Made by a program: the position numbers and the translations under genes. Shown in pieces: positions 26,201 through 35,029 of a stretch of DNA of 63,794 nt. Position 1 is the stretch's first letter. Each line of letters starts with the position of its first letter. Source of the DNA: UBA3006 sp031401235 (GTDB lineage Bacteria > Actinomycetota > Acidimicrobiia > Acidimicrobiales > Ilumatobacteraceae); contig JANNRJ010000005.1 of the NCBI GenBank assembly GCA_031401235.1, forward strand, positions 1-63,794, in the 5' to 3' direction. The notes under the pieces were generated by a model that worked only from the letters and a program-made list of their open reading frames with translations, did not search any database and had not been told where the DNA came from.

Positions 26201-27793
26201 CTAGTGATGTCGCAGTACTCGTCCTGGTCGTTGTTCGGTGATCGTGCCTTGATCAAGCACGACGCTGCCATTCACGAGTACATGAGTGATTCCCTCTGGT
26301 CGCTCTGGCTCCTTGCCGAAGTCGGCACGGTCAACGACAACAGCGGGGTCAAAGACCACAATGTCAGCAGCCATCCCAACCGCAATCTGTCCGCGGTCGG
26401 TAATCCCGAGTCGACGGGCCGGTTCGGCAGTCATCTTGCGAACGGCATCGGCGATCTCGAGCACGCCGCGGTCACGCACGTACCGACCAAGTACCCGAGG
26501 AAACGTGCCGAAGTTGCGCGGGTGCGGTCTGGCGGAAGGCTGATGGAGGGGAATCGCATTGCCGTCGGAACCGACAACAGCCAGAGGATGGCGGAGAAAC
26601 GCCGACACGTCAGCCTCGATTCGATAAAAGAGCACGACTTGAATCTCGTTTCCGTACTCTTCGCACAAACGTAATGTCAGCTCGTCAGGATCAATCCTTG
26701 CGTTTGCCGCAGCAGTATCCAGAGTGAGTCCGACATAGCGGCCATCGGGTGTACTAGAGACATGAAAGCGATCCCATAGCCACGGAATGCCATTGAACCA
26801 ACCGTCGGCCATGTCAGCAAGAGCACGCTCGCGCATTTCTCGATCGGCCAAACGGACGCGCATCTCCTCAGTTCCGCCAGCCTGCACCCAAGAAGGCAGG
26901 TACTGGGTTAATGAAGATGACGATGCCTCGTATGGGTAGACGTCAAAAAATATGTCTATGCCCTCTACACGTGCCTGGTCGAACATCGCCAACAACTCGG
27001 TACCAGTACCCCAACGCTCGGGACGGTTGATCGCAAGATGACTGAATTCGACGCTGACGCCAGTCCGACGACCGATTTCAATTGATTCCGCAACCGCTGC
27101 GCGCTCGTCGGGCTCAGATGCTCGACTGTGCGTTGCATAAAGAGCATGATGTTCTGCCAGCACCTCTGCCAATGTGGCGATCTCATCAAAGTCGCCGTAG
27201 GCGCTCGGCACGTGCGTGAGACCAGTGCTCATGCCAAAGGCACCCTGCTCAAGGGCGCGGTGTAAGTCCGACACCATTCGATGGAGTTCTGACTTAGTCG
27301 GTGAGCGTTGGTCAACACCCATCGCCGCCACTCGAAGTGTGCCGTGACCGGCCAACGAAGCAACGTTGAGGGCAATGCCCTGGTCGTCGAGTGCTTTTGC
27401 GTAGCCATCAAGGTCAGTCCACCACGGTCGTAGTGGCGCAGTAGCCCGTGCGAGATGATCTGCGTGCAAGTCAAGATGCTGAGGTTCAATGGGGAACGCT
27501 GAGAATGAGCAGTTACCCACAACTTCGGTGGTAACACCCTGGCGTAGTTTGCTCTCGCCGCGTCCGTCTTCGACGAGCGTGAGATCAGAGTGGGTATGTA
27601 TGTCAATGAATCCGGGACAGACGATCTTGCCCTTGGCGTCAATGGTGACGCGAGCCTCAATATCAGCAATTGGCAAGGATGTCTCGTTGCCAATTGAACT
27701 GATGAGTCCATTGCTGATAGTGACATAGCCGAGTCGTGGTGCTGCTCCAGTGCCATCAACGATGGCGCCGTTGATTATGGCGATGTCATGCAT
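26201..27793 (-). CDS. N-acyl-D-amino-acid deacylase (D-aminoacylase family amidohydrolase)
   Basis: Zinc amidohydrolase of 530 residues. It has the metal-binding PGFIDIHTHSDLTL (His66, His68), RQGVTTEVVGNCSFSAFP with a metal Cys95, ATHSRASE and the late VGSDGNAIPL Asp motif, and the AADIVVFDP C-terminal strand. These are the D-aminoacylase landmarks; the family also includes dihydroorotase-like and D-glutamate deacylases. It would free D-amino acids from N-acyl or dipeptide forms. Divergent from the RidA gene. Confidence 0.88.
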   Translation of the reverse strand: MHDIAIINGAIVDGTGAAPRLGYVTISNGLISSIGNETSLPIADIEARVTIDAKGKIVCPGFIDIHTHSDLTLVEDGRGESKLRQGVTTEVVGNCSFSAFPIEPQHLDLHADHLARATAPLRPWWTDLDGYAKALDDQGIALNVASLAGHGTLRVAAMGVDQRSPTKSELHRMVSDLHRALEQGAFGMSTGLTHVPSAYGDFDEIATLAEVLAEHHALYATHSRASEPDERAAVAESIEIGRRTGVSVEFSHLAINRPERWGTGTELLAMFDQARVEGIDIFFDVYPYEASSSSLTQYLPSWVQAGGTEEMRVRLADREMRERALADMADGWFNGIPWLWDRFHVSSTPDGRYVGLTLDTAAANARIDPDELTLRLCEEYGNEIQVVLFYRIEADVSAFLRHPLAVVGSDGNAIPLHQPSARPHPRNFGTFPRVLGRYVRDRGVLEIADAVRKMTAEPARRLGITDRGQIAVGMAADIVVFDPAVVVDRADFGKEPERPEGITHVLVNGSVVLDQGTITEQRPGRVLRHH

Positions 27794-27815
27794 GGTGCGA
27801 ATTCTGATTCATAAT

Positions 27816-27825
27816 GTTTATAAAC
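27816..27825. promoter_or_regulatory. 10-bp perfect palindrome in the D-aminoacylase/RidA divergent region
   Basis: GTTTATAAAC is its own reverse complement and sits between two divergent genes. It would lie inside RidA if that gene began at 27814, which is one reason to prefer the ATG at 27877. Operator function is only a guess. Confidence 0.25.
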
Positions 27826-27876
27826 TTTGATGATACTCAACAAAAGCACAATCCAAGAAAGAGTCACAGACCAGAC

Positions 27877-28302
27877 ATGACAACCTCAACTAATTCACAC
27901 ATTGGCGACGGTGAACGTGGTTGGTGCGTCGTACCCACAGCAATATCGAGTCATCTTCCGTTCTCCGCGGCTGTTGAAGCAAATGGATTCATCTTTGTGT
28001 CAGGTCAAGCGTCGGTGGACGAGCTGGGGAAAATAGTCAGTGGCGACTTTGAGCAAGAAGTGCGTCGTTCAATTGCGAATGTTCAGCGAATCTTGGGCTC
28101 TGCTGGGCTTGATCTTGGTGACGTGGTGCGCGTGACGAGCTATGTGCATGATCCAGCGCATATCCCCCAATACAACACTCTGTATCGGGAGTTCTTCTCA
28201 GCACCATTTCCAGCCCGCACTACCATCACGAGCTGTCTGTCAGTGGCGCTCAAATTTGAAATTGATGTGATTGCGGTTCGGAGACCTGCAATCAATAGTT
28301 AA
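27877..28302 (+). CDS. RidA-family (YjgF/UK114) enamine/imine deaminase
   Basis: Small protein of about 141 residues with the RidA core: LPFSAAVEANGFIFVSGQAS, then VQRILGSAGLDLGDVVRVTSYV and the end block PARTTITSCLSVALKFEIDVIAV, where Arg binds the substrate carboxylate. RidA hydrolyses 2-aminoacrylate and similar enamines released by PLP dehydratases, and so fits with the D-serine-dehydratase-like and threonine-synthase-like enzymes here. The ATG at 27877 removes a 21-residue charged extension that would start at 27814; neither has a strong ribosome site. Convergent with uxuA, overlapping by four bases. Confidence 0.82.
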   Translation: MTTSTNSHIGDGERGWCVVPTAISSHLPFSAAVEANGFIFVSGQASVDELGKIVSGDFEQEVRRSIANVQRILGSAGLDLGDVVRVTSYVHDPAHIPQYNTLYREFFSAPFPARTTITSCLSVALKFEIDVIAVRRPAINS

Positions 28303-29261
28303 CAGCAATGGTTCTCCGTGGCATGCATCATGCCACGGATGTATCCAAAGGCGAACAGTCGTCCGAGCATGGTGTAGCCAGGCTCACCGTCGTCTTCGCC
28401 CAACATTTGCGGCACGTGATCAGGTCGCATGGGGCCATTGAAACCGACTTCCCGATACGCGCGCATCGCTTCCGCCATGTCGGTTTGACCGTTGTCTTGC
28501 CAACTTTCGCGAAAATCTTCTGCCGTGCCGACAACATCTCGGTAATGCACATAGGCGATGTGTGGCCCAAGGCGACGTATAGCCGATGGAATATCAATAC
28601 CCATCTCTGAGAACGAGCCTTGGCAGAAGGCAATCTTGTTTGAGGGAGACTTCACGAGCTCAACTAACTTCTCGAATCCGGCGACATCGTGCATAATTCG
28701 ATCGTTACCGAGCAGTTGGGGTAATGGTGGGTCGTCTGGATGCATCGCCATGACGACGCCGGCATCTTCCGCAACTGGGATGATCTCCTCGAGAAAGATC
28801 TGGAGGTTTTTCCACAACTCTGGTCGCTTGGCTCCAGGTTCAAGTTCCGCTCGAAAGGCGGGACGCCCAGGGATTCGTGCTTTCTCAAGGTCGGCTAATC
28901 GGAACGCTGTTACTTTCGAGCCACTCCGTTCAAGTGTGTCAACTGAAGTTCGGATCCAGTCGGTACCAGCCATGAAGTTGTAGCAAACCATCCGAATGTC
29001 CAGATCTGACAAGTGACGAATGAGCGCTTTCATTGAAGCAAGGTCCGCACCGTCGTCAGTGCCGAGCTTGATTCGATCAATTGGCAAGTAGCCCTCAACC
29101 ACACCGATCTCCATGCCAAACGATCGAATTTTCTGTTGCATGCGATTGAACTCGGTCAAATCTGGTCCGGGGTAGCGAACCACGATCTGATCTACGCCAC
29201 ATTGTGCAGCAAGCGTCAGGTTTTCGTCAGACAATGGCGTGAGGACCGATGCTAGTTTCAT
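28299..29261 (-). CDS. uxuA: Mannonate dehydratase-like protein
   Basis: TIM-barrel dehydratase of 320 residues. Family blocks are CYNFMAGTDWIRT, MHPDDPPLPQLLG (metal-binding His/Asp), FCQGSFSEMG, VHYRDVVGT and RPDHVPQMLGE, as in UxuA, which dehydrates D-mannonate to 2-keto-3-deoxygluconate in hexuronate catabolism. It is shorter than E. coli UxuA (394 residues), close to the shorter bacterial forms. A zinc alcohol dehydrogenase lies immediately upstream and could supply the mannonate-forming oxidoreductase. Exact substrate not proven. Confidence 0.85.
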   Translation of the reverse strand: MKLASVLTPLSDENLTLAAQCGVDQIVVRYPGPDLTEFNRMQQKIRSFGMEIGVVEGYLPIDRIKLGTDDGADLASMKALIRHLSDLDIRMVCYNFMAGTDWIRTSVDTLERSGSKVTAFRLADLEKARIPGRPAFRAELEPGAKRPELWKNLQIFLEEIIPVAEDAGVVMAMHPDDPPLPQLLGNDRIMHDVAGFEKLVELVKSPSNKIAFCQGSFSEMGIDIPSAIRRLGPHIAYVHYRDVVGTAEDFRESWQDNGQTDMAEAMRAYREVGFNGPMRPDHVPQMLGEDDGEPGYTMLGRLFAFGYIRGMMHATENHCC

Positions 29262-29310
29262 GAAGGCGCCTTGACTTTCTGGTGCTCAAATATCACGTGA
29301 ATATGACTTT

Positions 29311-30402
29311 TCAAAAGACAATGAGGCCACGAGCCTGTTCGCCTGCTGCGAGCGAGCGGAATGCTTCGTCAGCTTCGTCAAGGTCATATCGCTTGGTCAC
29401 CAGCTCGTCGATTTTGATGCGCCCAGATATCGCTAGTTCGACGAGCTTGGGGAACTCGACCAATGGGTTACTCGTGCCGTATCGCGAGCCGACGATTCTG
29501 CGCTCACCGCCTACGAGCAGCCACGGATCGACTGGAAACTTCTCTCCCTGACCCGGAAGACCGAGCACAACTTCAACGCCTTGCTTTGCAAGAATTGTGA
29601 GTCCCTGCTCGAGTGCTTGGATGTTGCCAACAGCAATGATGGTGGCATCAACGCCAGTACCAGTGAGTTTCTTCACTTCTGCCTCAAGGTCTTGCGTAGT
29701 CAAATTGATGGTGTGAGTGGCACCGAAGTGTCGCGCCATCTCAAGTTTTGAGTCCAGAACGTCGACGCCAATGATCGGGTAGGCGCCTGTGGCGACTGCA
29801 CCTTGGATTGCGTTGAGACCGACACCGCCGCAGCCAAAGATTGCCACGCTTTGACCGGCGCGCACGCCTGCGCTGTTGACCACTGCCCCAAATCCAGTTG
29901 CTACCGAGCAACCGATTAGGGCCGCAACTTCCAAGGGAAAGTCTTTGCGTATTTTCACTGCTGCTGACTCGGGAACGACGATGTACGAACCGTAGGTGGA
30001 AGGACCGTAGTGGTAAACGTCCTTACCGTTGTGATGAAAGAGGGTGACATCCCCGTTGGTCTTGCCGATAGCGGGCGTATTCAAACACAGCGCAGGAAAA
30101 CCCAAGTTGCAGTACTTGCACGCACCACACGTCGGAGCCCATGAAATGACAACATGGTCACCCTTTTGGAGGTGTGAGATACCTGCACCGACTGCATCAA
30201 CAATTCCTGAGCCTTCGTCACCGAGGACAATCGGCATGGGAATTCCTGAGTGCGAGCCGTCATACGCGTGGAGACAGCTATGGCATACACCACTGGCCAC
30301 CATCTTCACTCGAACCTCGCCGAAGCGGGGCTCGTCAAGATCAAGCTCCAACATTGGCATCTTTTCTTTCGGTTTCATGAGTACCGGTGCGGTGATCAAC
30401 AT
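29311..30402 (-). CDS. Zinc-dependent alcohol dehydrogenase (medium-chain), copy 1
   Basis: MDR-family NAD(P)-dependent dehydrogenase of about 363 residues. The catalytic zinc site begins at GVCHSCLHAYDG and VLGDEGSGIV, the structural zinc has the four-Cys lobe CGACKYCNLGFPALC, and the Rossmann motif is GCGGVGLNAIQG. Start ATG at 30402 has a perfect GGAGG 7 bp upstream; the longer frame from 30453 is rejected on that ground. It resembles the S-(hydroxymethyl)glutathione/aryl-alcohol dehydrogenase branch. Probably co-transcribed with uxuA (49-bp gap). Confidence 0.87.
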   Translation of the reverse strand: MLITAPVLMKPKEKMPMLELDLDEPRFGEVRVKMVASGVCHSCLHAYDGSHSGIPMPIVLGDEGSGIVDAVGAGISHLQKGDHVVISWAPTCGACKYCNLGFPALCLNTPAIGKTNGDVTLFHHNGKDVYHYGPSTYGSYIVVPESAAVKIRKDFPLEVAALIGCSVATGFGAVVNSAGVRAGQSVAIFGCGGVGLNAIQGAVATGAYPIIGVDVLDSKLEMARHFGATHTINLTTQDLEAEVKKLTGTGVDATIIAVGNIQALEQGLTILAKQGVEVVLGLPGQGEKFPVDPWLLVGGERRIVGSRYGTSNPLVEFPKLVELAISGRIKIDELVTKRYDLDEADEAFRSLAAGEQARGLIVF

Positions 30403-30422
30403 GGTTATTCCTCCTGGGGAAT

Positions 30423-30434
30423 AGATTATAATCT
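30423..30434. promoter_or_regulatory. 12-bp perfect palindrome between divergent alcohol dehydrogenase and lactonase genes
   Basis: AGATTATAATCT is self-complementary and contains a TATAAT hexamer on each strand, midway between the divergent starts at 30402 and 30487. It could be a back-to-back -10 element or an operator. No good -35 hexamer was found at normal spacing on either strand. Confidence 0.35.
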
Positions 30435-30486
30435 TTTCTACCATAGACAGCACACAAATTAGAAGAGCTGAAAGAGAAGCAGCAAC

Positions 30487-31359
30487 ATGGGGGACGTGGT
30501 GCAGGTTGAGCTCATTGTGGACTGTCGGAGTTTGCTGGGTGAAGGAGTCACTTGGGACGCGGCTACCCAGACCCTGCTCTGGGTAGATATCGATGGTTGC
30601 CTGCTATATCGATTACATACCGACGGCCGGCACGAGGTGAACACTTTGGCGGCACCCACCAGCGTGGTTGTTCCGACCGCAAATGACGGGCTGCTTGCGG
30701 TGTCAGGTCTCGAAGTAGCCACACTGGGCGCTGATGGCCGTCTTGGCGAGACGACTGCAATGTTGCCCGCTGAGGGCGATGGACGGGCGAACGACGGTCG
30801 TTGCGACCCACGGGGGAGATTATGGATCGGTACCGTCGATCGCAGTGGCAACAACCGTGGTGGACTGTTTTGTGTTGATGACTCGGGTGAAGTGACAAAG
30901 GTTCGTGATGGTCGGGCGCTCTCCAACGGAATTGACTGGAGCCCCGACGGAACAAGGTGTTACCACGCTGACTCGCTGCACCGAACTGTCGACGAACTCA
31001 CATTGAACAGTGATGGTTTGCCGAGCAGTGTTCGCGCTCTCGCAACATTCGAATCGCTACCCGACGGTGTGTCGGTAGACGCAGAAGGCGGCATCTGGGT
31101 TGCGTTGTGGGATGGCGGAGGCGTCGTGAGACTCACGCCCGACGGCAAAATTGATCGACGAATTGATATACCGGGCGGCTGGATCACCAGTTGTGCATTC
31201 GGTGGAAGAGACTTGCGGACCCTCTACATCACGTCAGCGCGAGTGGACCTTAGTCCCGAGCAAACGCGGATATATCCCTCAGCGGGTTCACTGTTTGCCT
31301 GCGATGTCGGTGTGGCGGGCCGGGGTTACACCCCGTTTGGGCGCTTAGCTACGAACTAG
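30487..31359 (+). CDS. SMP-30/gluconolactonase family lactonase
   Basis: Six-bladed beta-propeller protein of 290 residues. It begins GEGVTWDAATQTLLWVDIDG (metal Glu in the first blade), has GRANDGRCDPRGRLWIGT (metal/substrate Asn and Asp), LSNGIDWSPDG and the late TLYITSARVDLSPEQ. These match SMP-30/regucalcin, whose bacterial members open aldonolactones. In the inferred pathway it would act between the sugar dehydrogenase and the aldonate dehydratase. ATG at 30487; divergent from the alcohol dehydrogenase. Confidence 0.87.
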   Translation: MGDVVQVELIVDCRSLLGEGVTWDAATQTLLWVDIDGCLLYRLHTDGRHEVNTLAAPTSVVVPTANDGLLAVSGLEVATLGADGRLGETTAMLPAEGDGRANDGRCDPRGRLWIGTVDRSGNNRGGLFCVDDSGEVTKVRDGRALSNGIDWSPDGTRCYHADSLHRTVDELTLNSDGLPSSVRALATFESLPDGVSVDAEGGIWVALWDGGGVVRLTPDGKIDRRIDIPGGWITSCAFGGRDLRTLYITSARVDLSPEQTRIYPSAGSLFACDVGVAGRGYTPFGRLATN

Positions 31360-31387
31360 CGCCACCGAGCCAAGGCGGTTAGCGAAA

Positions 31388-32368
31388 CTAGGCGCAAACA
31401 GGTGCGTCAGCACTCCAGCGATTAAACGGCTTGTCGTATGCGACATCAGCTAACTGCGCACGCGCTTCAATCCACAGGCGCGACCATTCTTGGGCGTCGT
31501 GCAATTCCAATTGCGGATATTGCTTGCTGCGGGCGACAAAACCTGGAAACGCGCCTCGGCCGGTCGGTTGACCGATTGGGTTATATCGCAGGTCGAAGCT
31601 GATTCGAATCTCGTTGCTGATGTTGGATAAGGAGTTATGCAGCGTCATCTTGTTGAAGAACAAGGTGTCACCTGGATGCATCGGTAAGGCGACGGCTGTC
31701 GCGCGAGAGGCAACTTTTTCCGGAACTTGAAGCCCGCCCGGACCGGCAGGGCAATGCGCTAGCAGGCCTCGCTGGTGTGATTTCGGCACGACCTGCAGAC
31801 AACCGTGCTCAACGCCTGCATAGCGGAGTGGAAACCACACTGTGAGTATCTGCGTGTCGTCTGCATCGGGAAGCACCACGCCGTTGTCTTGATGCCAGTT
31901 GGTCGCACCCATCTTGAGGGCTCCAGTGCTCGGGTCTCGTGGCTCACGCGACTCTGGAACTTTGATGCGTACGTGTTGCACTGGGTTGGAGAAGATCTCT
32001 GGACCGATAAAGCCCTCAACTAGATTTAGCAATTCTGGGCAGCGCAGCATGTCAAACACGGCTGGGCCGTGCCACATCGGCGTGTCGTGTTTAATATTTG
32101 TTTGCGGTAGCGAAAAATCAAAGTGCTGGTGATTGGTCTCGTTCGACTCGGCACATACCTCCACGAATCGTTCGCTGAATGGCAGGTGGTCATAGGTGCT
32201 CGAGATTCGACCGTCGGCGAAGAGCTTCTCTGCGAGTCGGTCAAGTACTTCCTCGTACTCACGAAGCACTGGGGTAAGCCAGCGTTCAGGATCAAATGCG
32301 TTGCGAATGACAACGTATCCCTCGCGATTAAAGTGCTCCCAGTCTTCTAGGGAAAGGGTGCTTGGCAT
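31388..32368 (-). CDS. Phytanoyl-CoA dioxygenase (PhyH)-family Fe(II)/2-oxoglutarate oxygenase
   Basis: Probable non-haem iron hydroxylase of 326 residues. The iron motif HxD is in TNWHQDNG (His159, Asp161), and a distal His lies in the MTLHNSLSN segment, with a 2-oxoglutarate-binding Arg expected nearby (RISFDLRYNP). The gene begins 2 bp after the stop of the peptide-transporter ATPase gene and so ends the dpp-like operon, suggesting it hydroxylates the imported compound. The sequence does not show the ectoine hydroxylase signature. Substrate unknown. Confidence 0.83.
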   Translation of the reverse strand: MPSTLSLEDWEHFNREGYVVIRNAFDPERWLTPVLREYEEVLDRLAEKLFADGRISSTYDHLPFSERFVEVCAESNETNHQHFDFSLPQTNIKHDTPMWHGPAVFDMLRCPELLNLVEGFIGPEIFSNPVQHVRIKVPESREPRDPSTGALKMGATNWHQDNGVVLPDADDTQILTVWFPLRYAGVEHGCLQVVPKSHQRGLLAHCPAGPGGLQVPEKVASRATAVALPMHPGDTLFFNKMTLHNSLSNISNEIRISFDLRYNPIGQPTGRGAFPGFVARSKQYPQLELHDAQEWSRLWIEARAQLADVAYDKPFNRWSADAPVCA

Positions 32369-32370
32369 AG

Positions 32371-33165
32371 TTACATCTTCTCGGCTCGTTCGAGGCTTGC
32401 TGCTCGGGCGGCTTTGAGTAGGGCGGCGGTGTAATCCGACGCAGGTCGTGCCAAAACAGCGTCGGTGCGACCTGCCTCAACGATGCGACCATGACGCATC
32501 ACAATGATCTCTTCACACATACGACTGACAACACCGAGGTCGTGTGAGACCATCACCAATGTGAGTCCGAGCTGGTCGCGCAAGTCCATCAGCAGGTTCA
32601 GTACTTGAGCCTGCACGGAGACGTCAAGGGAGCTTACCGGCTCATCTGCGTAGAGAATTGTCGGCTTCACCGACAATGAACGCGCAATGCCGACGCGCTG
32701 CAATTGACCACCGGAGAGCTGATGCGGGAATCGCGACAACACCTCGCTGCCGAGTCCGACTCGCTCAATAGCCGCAACGAGCTCTGCCTCATCCGGGGTT
32801 CGATCTTGTAGGGCGCGAATCGGTTCGCTCAACGAACGGCGAATGGTCATACGCGGGTCAAGTGATCGACGTGGATTTTGAAATACGATCTGGTTTTGAC
32901 GCCGTAGGTCGTTGGCGCCCGCACCCTTTAATTCCGTGATGTCTCTGCCATCGAACTTCACCGTGCCTTCTTGGTGTTGCAGTAGACCACACATCACGCG
33001 GATCAGAGTCGATTTGCCCGAGCCTGACTCGCCGACGATTCCCACGGTGGACCCCGACTGGATAATCAAGGAAATGTCGTGCAATGTCCACTCGATCTTG
33101 CCAGCGATGATCCGAGCGCGCGGATAGTGGAAGTTTATGTTTGCGACTTCGACGAGAGATGTCAC
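32371..33165 (-). CDS. dppF: Oligopeptide/dipeptide ABC transporter ATPase (DppF-like)
   Basis: Second cytoplasmic ATPase of the peptide importer, 264 residues. Walker A is GESGSGKST, the signature LSGGQLQRVGIARS, Walker B ILYADEPVSSLD, and the switch His is in VSHDLGV. It lacks the C-terminal Cys-rich oligo_HPY extension present in its partner. GTG start overlaps the dppD stop (GTGA). The clear difference between this gene and the decayed copy at 46.6 kb shows the latter came from another transporter. Confidence 0.9.
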   Translation of the reverse strand: MTSLVEVANINFHYPRARIIAGKIEWTLHDISLIIQSGSTVGIVGESGSGKSTLIRVMCGLLQHQEGTVKFDGRDITELKGAGANDLRRQNQIVFQNPRRSLDPRMTIRRSLSEPIRALQDRTPDEAELVAAIERVGLGSEVLSRFPHQLSGGQLQRVGIARSLSVKPTILYADEPVSSLDVSVQAQVLNLLMDLRDQLGLTLVMVSHDLGVVSRMCEEIIVMRHGRIVEAGRTDAVLARPASDYTAALLKAARAASLERAEKM

Positions 33166-34133
33166 GATTGAACTCCATCAGCGGGGTTCCAGCACAGATA
33201 TCGGTGGTCGACTCCCCTCGTCACAGTTGGCGGTGTTGACGAGCATGCGTCTGTTACAAATTGACAGCGGTTGCGGAATCGACAGCCGCTCGGGAACTTG
33301 CCGACGGCAGGCACCGAACCAGTGATGGTCTGCAACCGCTTTCCGATATACGCAGAGAAGTTGTCGTCCTTAGGCATTCCGGGGTTTGCCGCCAGCAGGG
33401 CAGCCGTGTACCGATGCATGGGGCGATATACGACGTCTTCGACACGACCGGATTCGACAACATTTCCGCCGTAGATCACCGCAACACGATCGCAAACGAA
33501 GCGAATGACGCCAAGATCATGACTCACGAAGAGCAGGCTCATCTTTCGTTCTTCGCTTAGAGAGATGAGCAGTCGAAGAATCTCTTCCTGCACAGTGACA
33601 TCAAGGGCTGTAGTAGGTTCGTCAGCAATCAGGAGTTCAGGATCTGCTGAAATTGCCGCTGCAATCATGACGCGCTGCTGCTGTCCACCCGAGAGTTGAT
33701 GTGGGTAGCGACGAAGCAATGATTCTGGATCCGGCAATTGCACCTGTCTCAAAAGATCAATGACCTTCTCGGTCACCGCATCACCTTTCAGGTCGGTGTG
33801 GATTCGAATCGCCTCGGAGACCTGCCGGCCGATGCGCATCATCGGATTGAGTGAACGCGCGGGGTCTTGGAAGATGAAGCCAATCTGATTGCCACGAACC
33901 TTTGCCAACTCGCGATCGCTCAACTCTAGGAGATCCCTTCCGTCAAACATTACTGAGCCAGAGACTTTTGCTTCATCAGGCAGAAGGCCGGCGATGGCTT
34001 TTGCAGTCATGGTTTTGCCCGAACCAGATTCACCAACCAGTCCCAGTCGGGAACCTGATTGCAGGTCAAGTTGATCAATGCGAATGATCTCGTGTTCGTC
34101 AATAACGACACTCAAGTCGCGAAGTTGAAGCAT
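33162..34133 (-). CDS. dppD: Oligopeptide/dipeptide ABC transporter ATPase (DppD-like)
   Basis: First ATPase of the peptide importer, 323 residues. It shows Walker A GESGSGKTM, signature LSGGQQQRVMIAAA, Walker B LLIADEPTTALD and VSHDLGV. The C-terminal oligo_HPY region has the Cys pattern typical of DppD iron-sulphur or disulphide loops (GCRFRNRCQFVTDAC). Its ATG overlaps the dppC stop by one base (TGATG). Confidence 0.9.
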   Translation of the reverse strand: MLQLRDLSVVIDEHEIIRIDQLDLQSGSRLGLVGESGSGKTMTAKAIAGLLPDEAKVSGSVMFDGRDLLELSDRELAKVRGNQIGFIFQDPARSLNPMMRIGRQVSEAIRIHTDLKGDAVTEKVIDLLRQVQLPDPESLLRRYPHQLSGGQQQRVMIAAAISADPELLIADEPTTALDVTVQEEILRLLISLSEERKMSLLFVSHDLGVIRFVCDRVAVIYGGNVVESGRVEDVVYRPMHRYTAALLAANPGMPKDDNFSAYIGKRLQTITGSVPAVGKFPSGCRFRNRCQFVTDACSSTPPTVTRGVDHRYLCWNPADGVQS

Positions 34134-35029
34134 CAGGCCAAACCACTTCGCGCTTGTTGTGGGTCAAGGACGGTGCGTAGCCCATCGCCAAGCAGATTAA
34201 ATCCGAGGGCAGTAAGCACGATGGCGACACCAGGAAAGAACATGAGATATGGTGCTGCCTCCAACAATGACTGAGTTTCGTTAAGGAATCGCCCCCATGA
34301 AGATGTGGGCGGCTGCACACCGACACTCAGAAACGCCAGGGCTGCTTCGATCAAGATTGCGGCAGCAAACATTATGGAGCTGAGCACGATCAGCAGTGGG
34401 CTGATGTTCGGTAGGACGTGACGTCTCAGAACGTATGACTTTCGCCGACCGTAGCTGTACGCCGCTTCAACGTAATCGAGAGCGAGAATCTGGCGCGCTG
34501 GACCGATGGTGACACGGGCAGCAATTGGGATCTGCCAGATGATGATTGCGAGAGTGGCAGTGGTATTGCCAGCACCGATCTTTGCTGCGAGCACGAGTGC
34601 AGTGAGAATTCCAGGAAGAGCCAGCCCAGCGTCAACTAGTCGGGTGAGTGGACCCTGCAGGAAACGCTTTGAGCCTGCGATTGATAAACCGATAGTGGCA
34701 CCAACCAACATAGCCACAATCGTGGAGACCACGCTTACGTAGAGCGAATTTCTTGCGCCGAGCATCAGTTCGGTGACCACATCGCGTCCGGCGCGGTCGG
34801 TGCCAAGTAGAAAGCCTGGCGTGCCTGGCGGAGCCAAGCGATTGGTGAGATTCAACTTGTTCGCTGGATACGGGGTCCAGATGAACGACCCAAGAGCAAC
34901 CAGAACAAAGAGCGAGACGAGTGTTCCGCCGATGTACAAGGTGATCGGCAGTCGACGTAATCGCTTCCACATTTGTGAGGATTTGGAAGCGACGGGTGGG
35001 TTCGTGGTGGTGTTAGCGATGTCAGGCAT
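34133..35029 (-). CDS. dppC: Oligopeptide/dipeptide ABC transporter permease (DppC-like)
   Basis: Inner-membrane permease of about 298 residues. After a cytoplasmic N-terminus and first helix (ITLYIGGTLVSLFVLVALG) comes the DppC landmark LGTDRAGRDVVTELMLGARN, then five more helices and the ATPase-docking EAAYSYGRRKSYVLRRHVLP. Start is taken as the ATG at 35029, overlapping dppB by 8 bp; a start at 35086 would overlap by 65 bp. Confidence 0.9.
   Translation of the reverse strand: MPDIANTTTNPPVASKSSQMWKRLRRLPITLYIGGTLVSLFVLVALGSFIWTPYPANKLNLTNRLAPPGTPGFLLGTDRAGRDVVTELMLGARNSLYVSVVSTIVAMLVGATIGLSIAGSKRFLQGPLTRLVDAGLALPGILTALVLAAKIGAGNTTATLAIIIWQIPIAARVTIGPARQILALDYVEAAYSYGRRKSYVLRRHVLPNISPLLIVLSSIMFAAAILIEAALAFLSVGVQPPTSSWGRFLNETQSLLEAAPYLMFFPGVAIVLTALGFNLLGDGLRTVLDPQQARSGLA

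Noticed and set aside
31388..32368. Ectoine hydroxylase (EctD)
   Set aside because: Only the general PhyH iron motif is present; no ectA/B/C genes are in the window.
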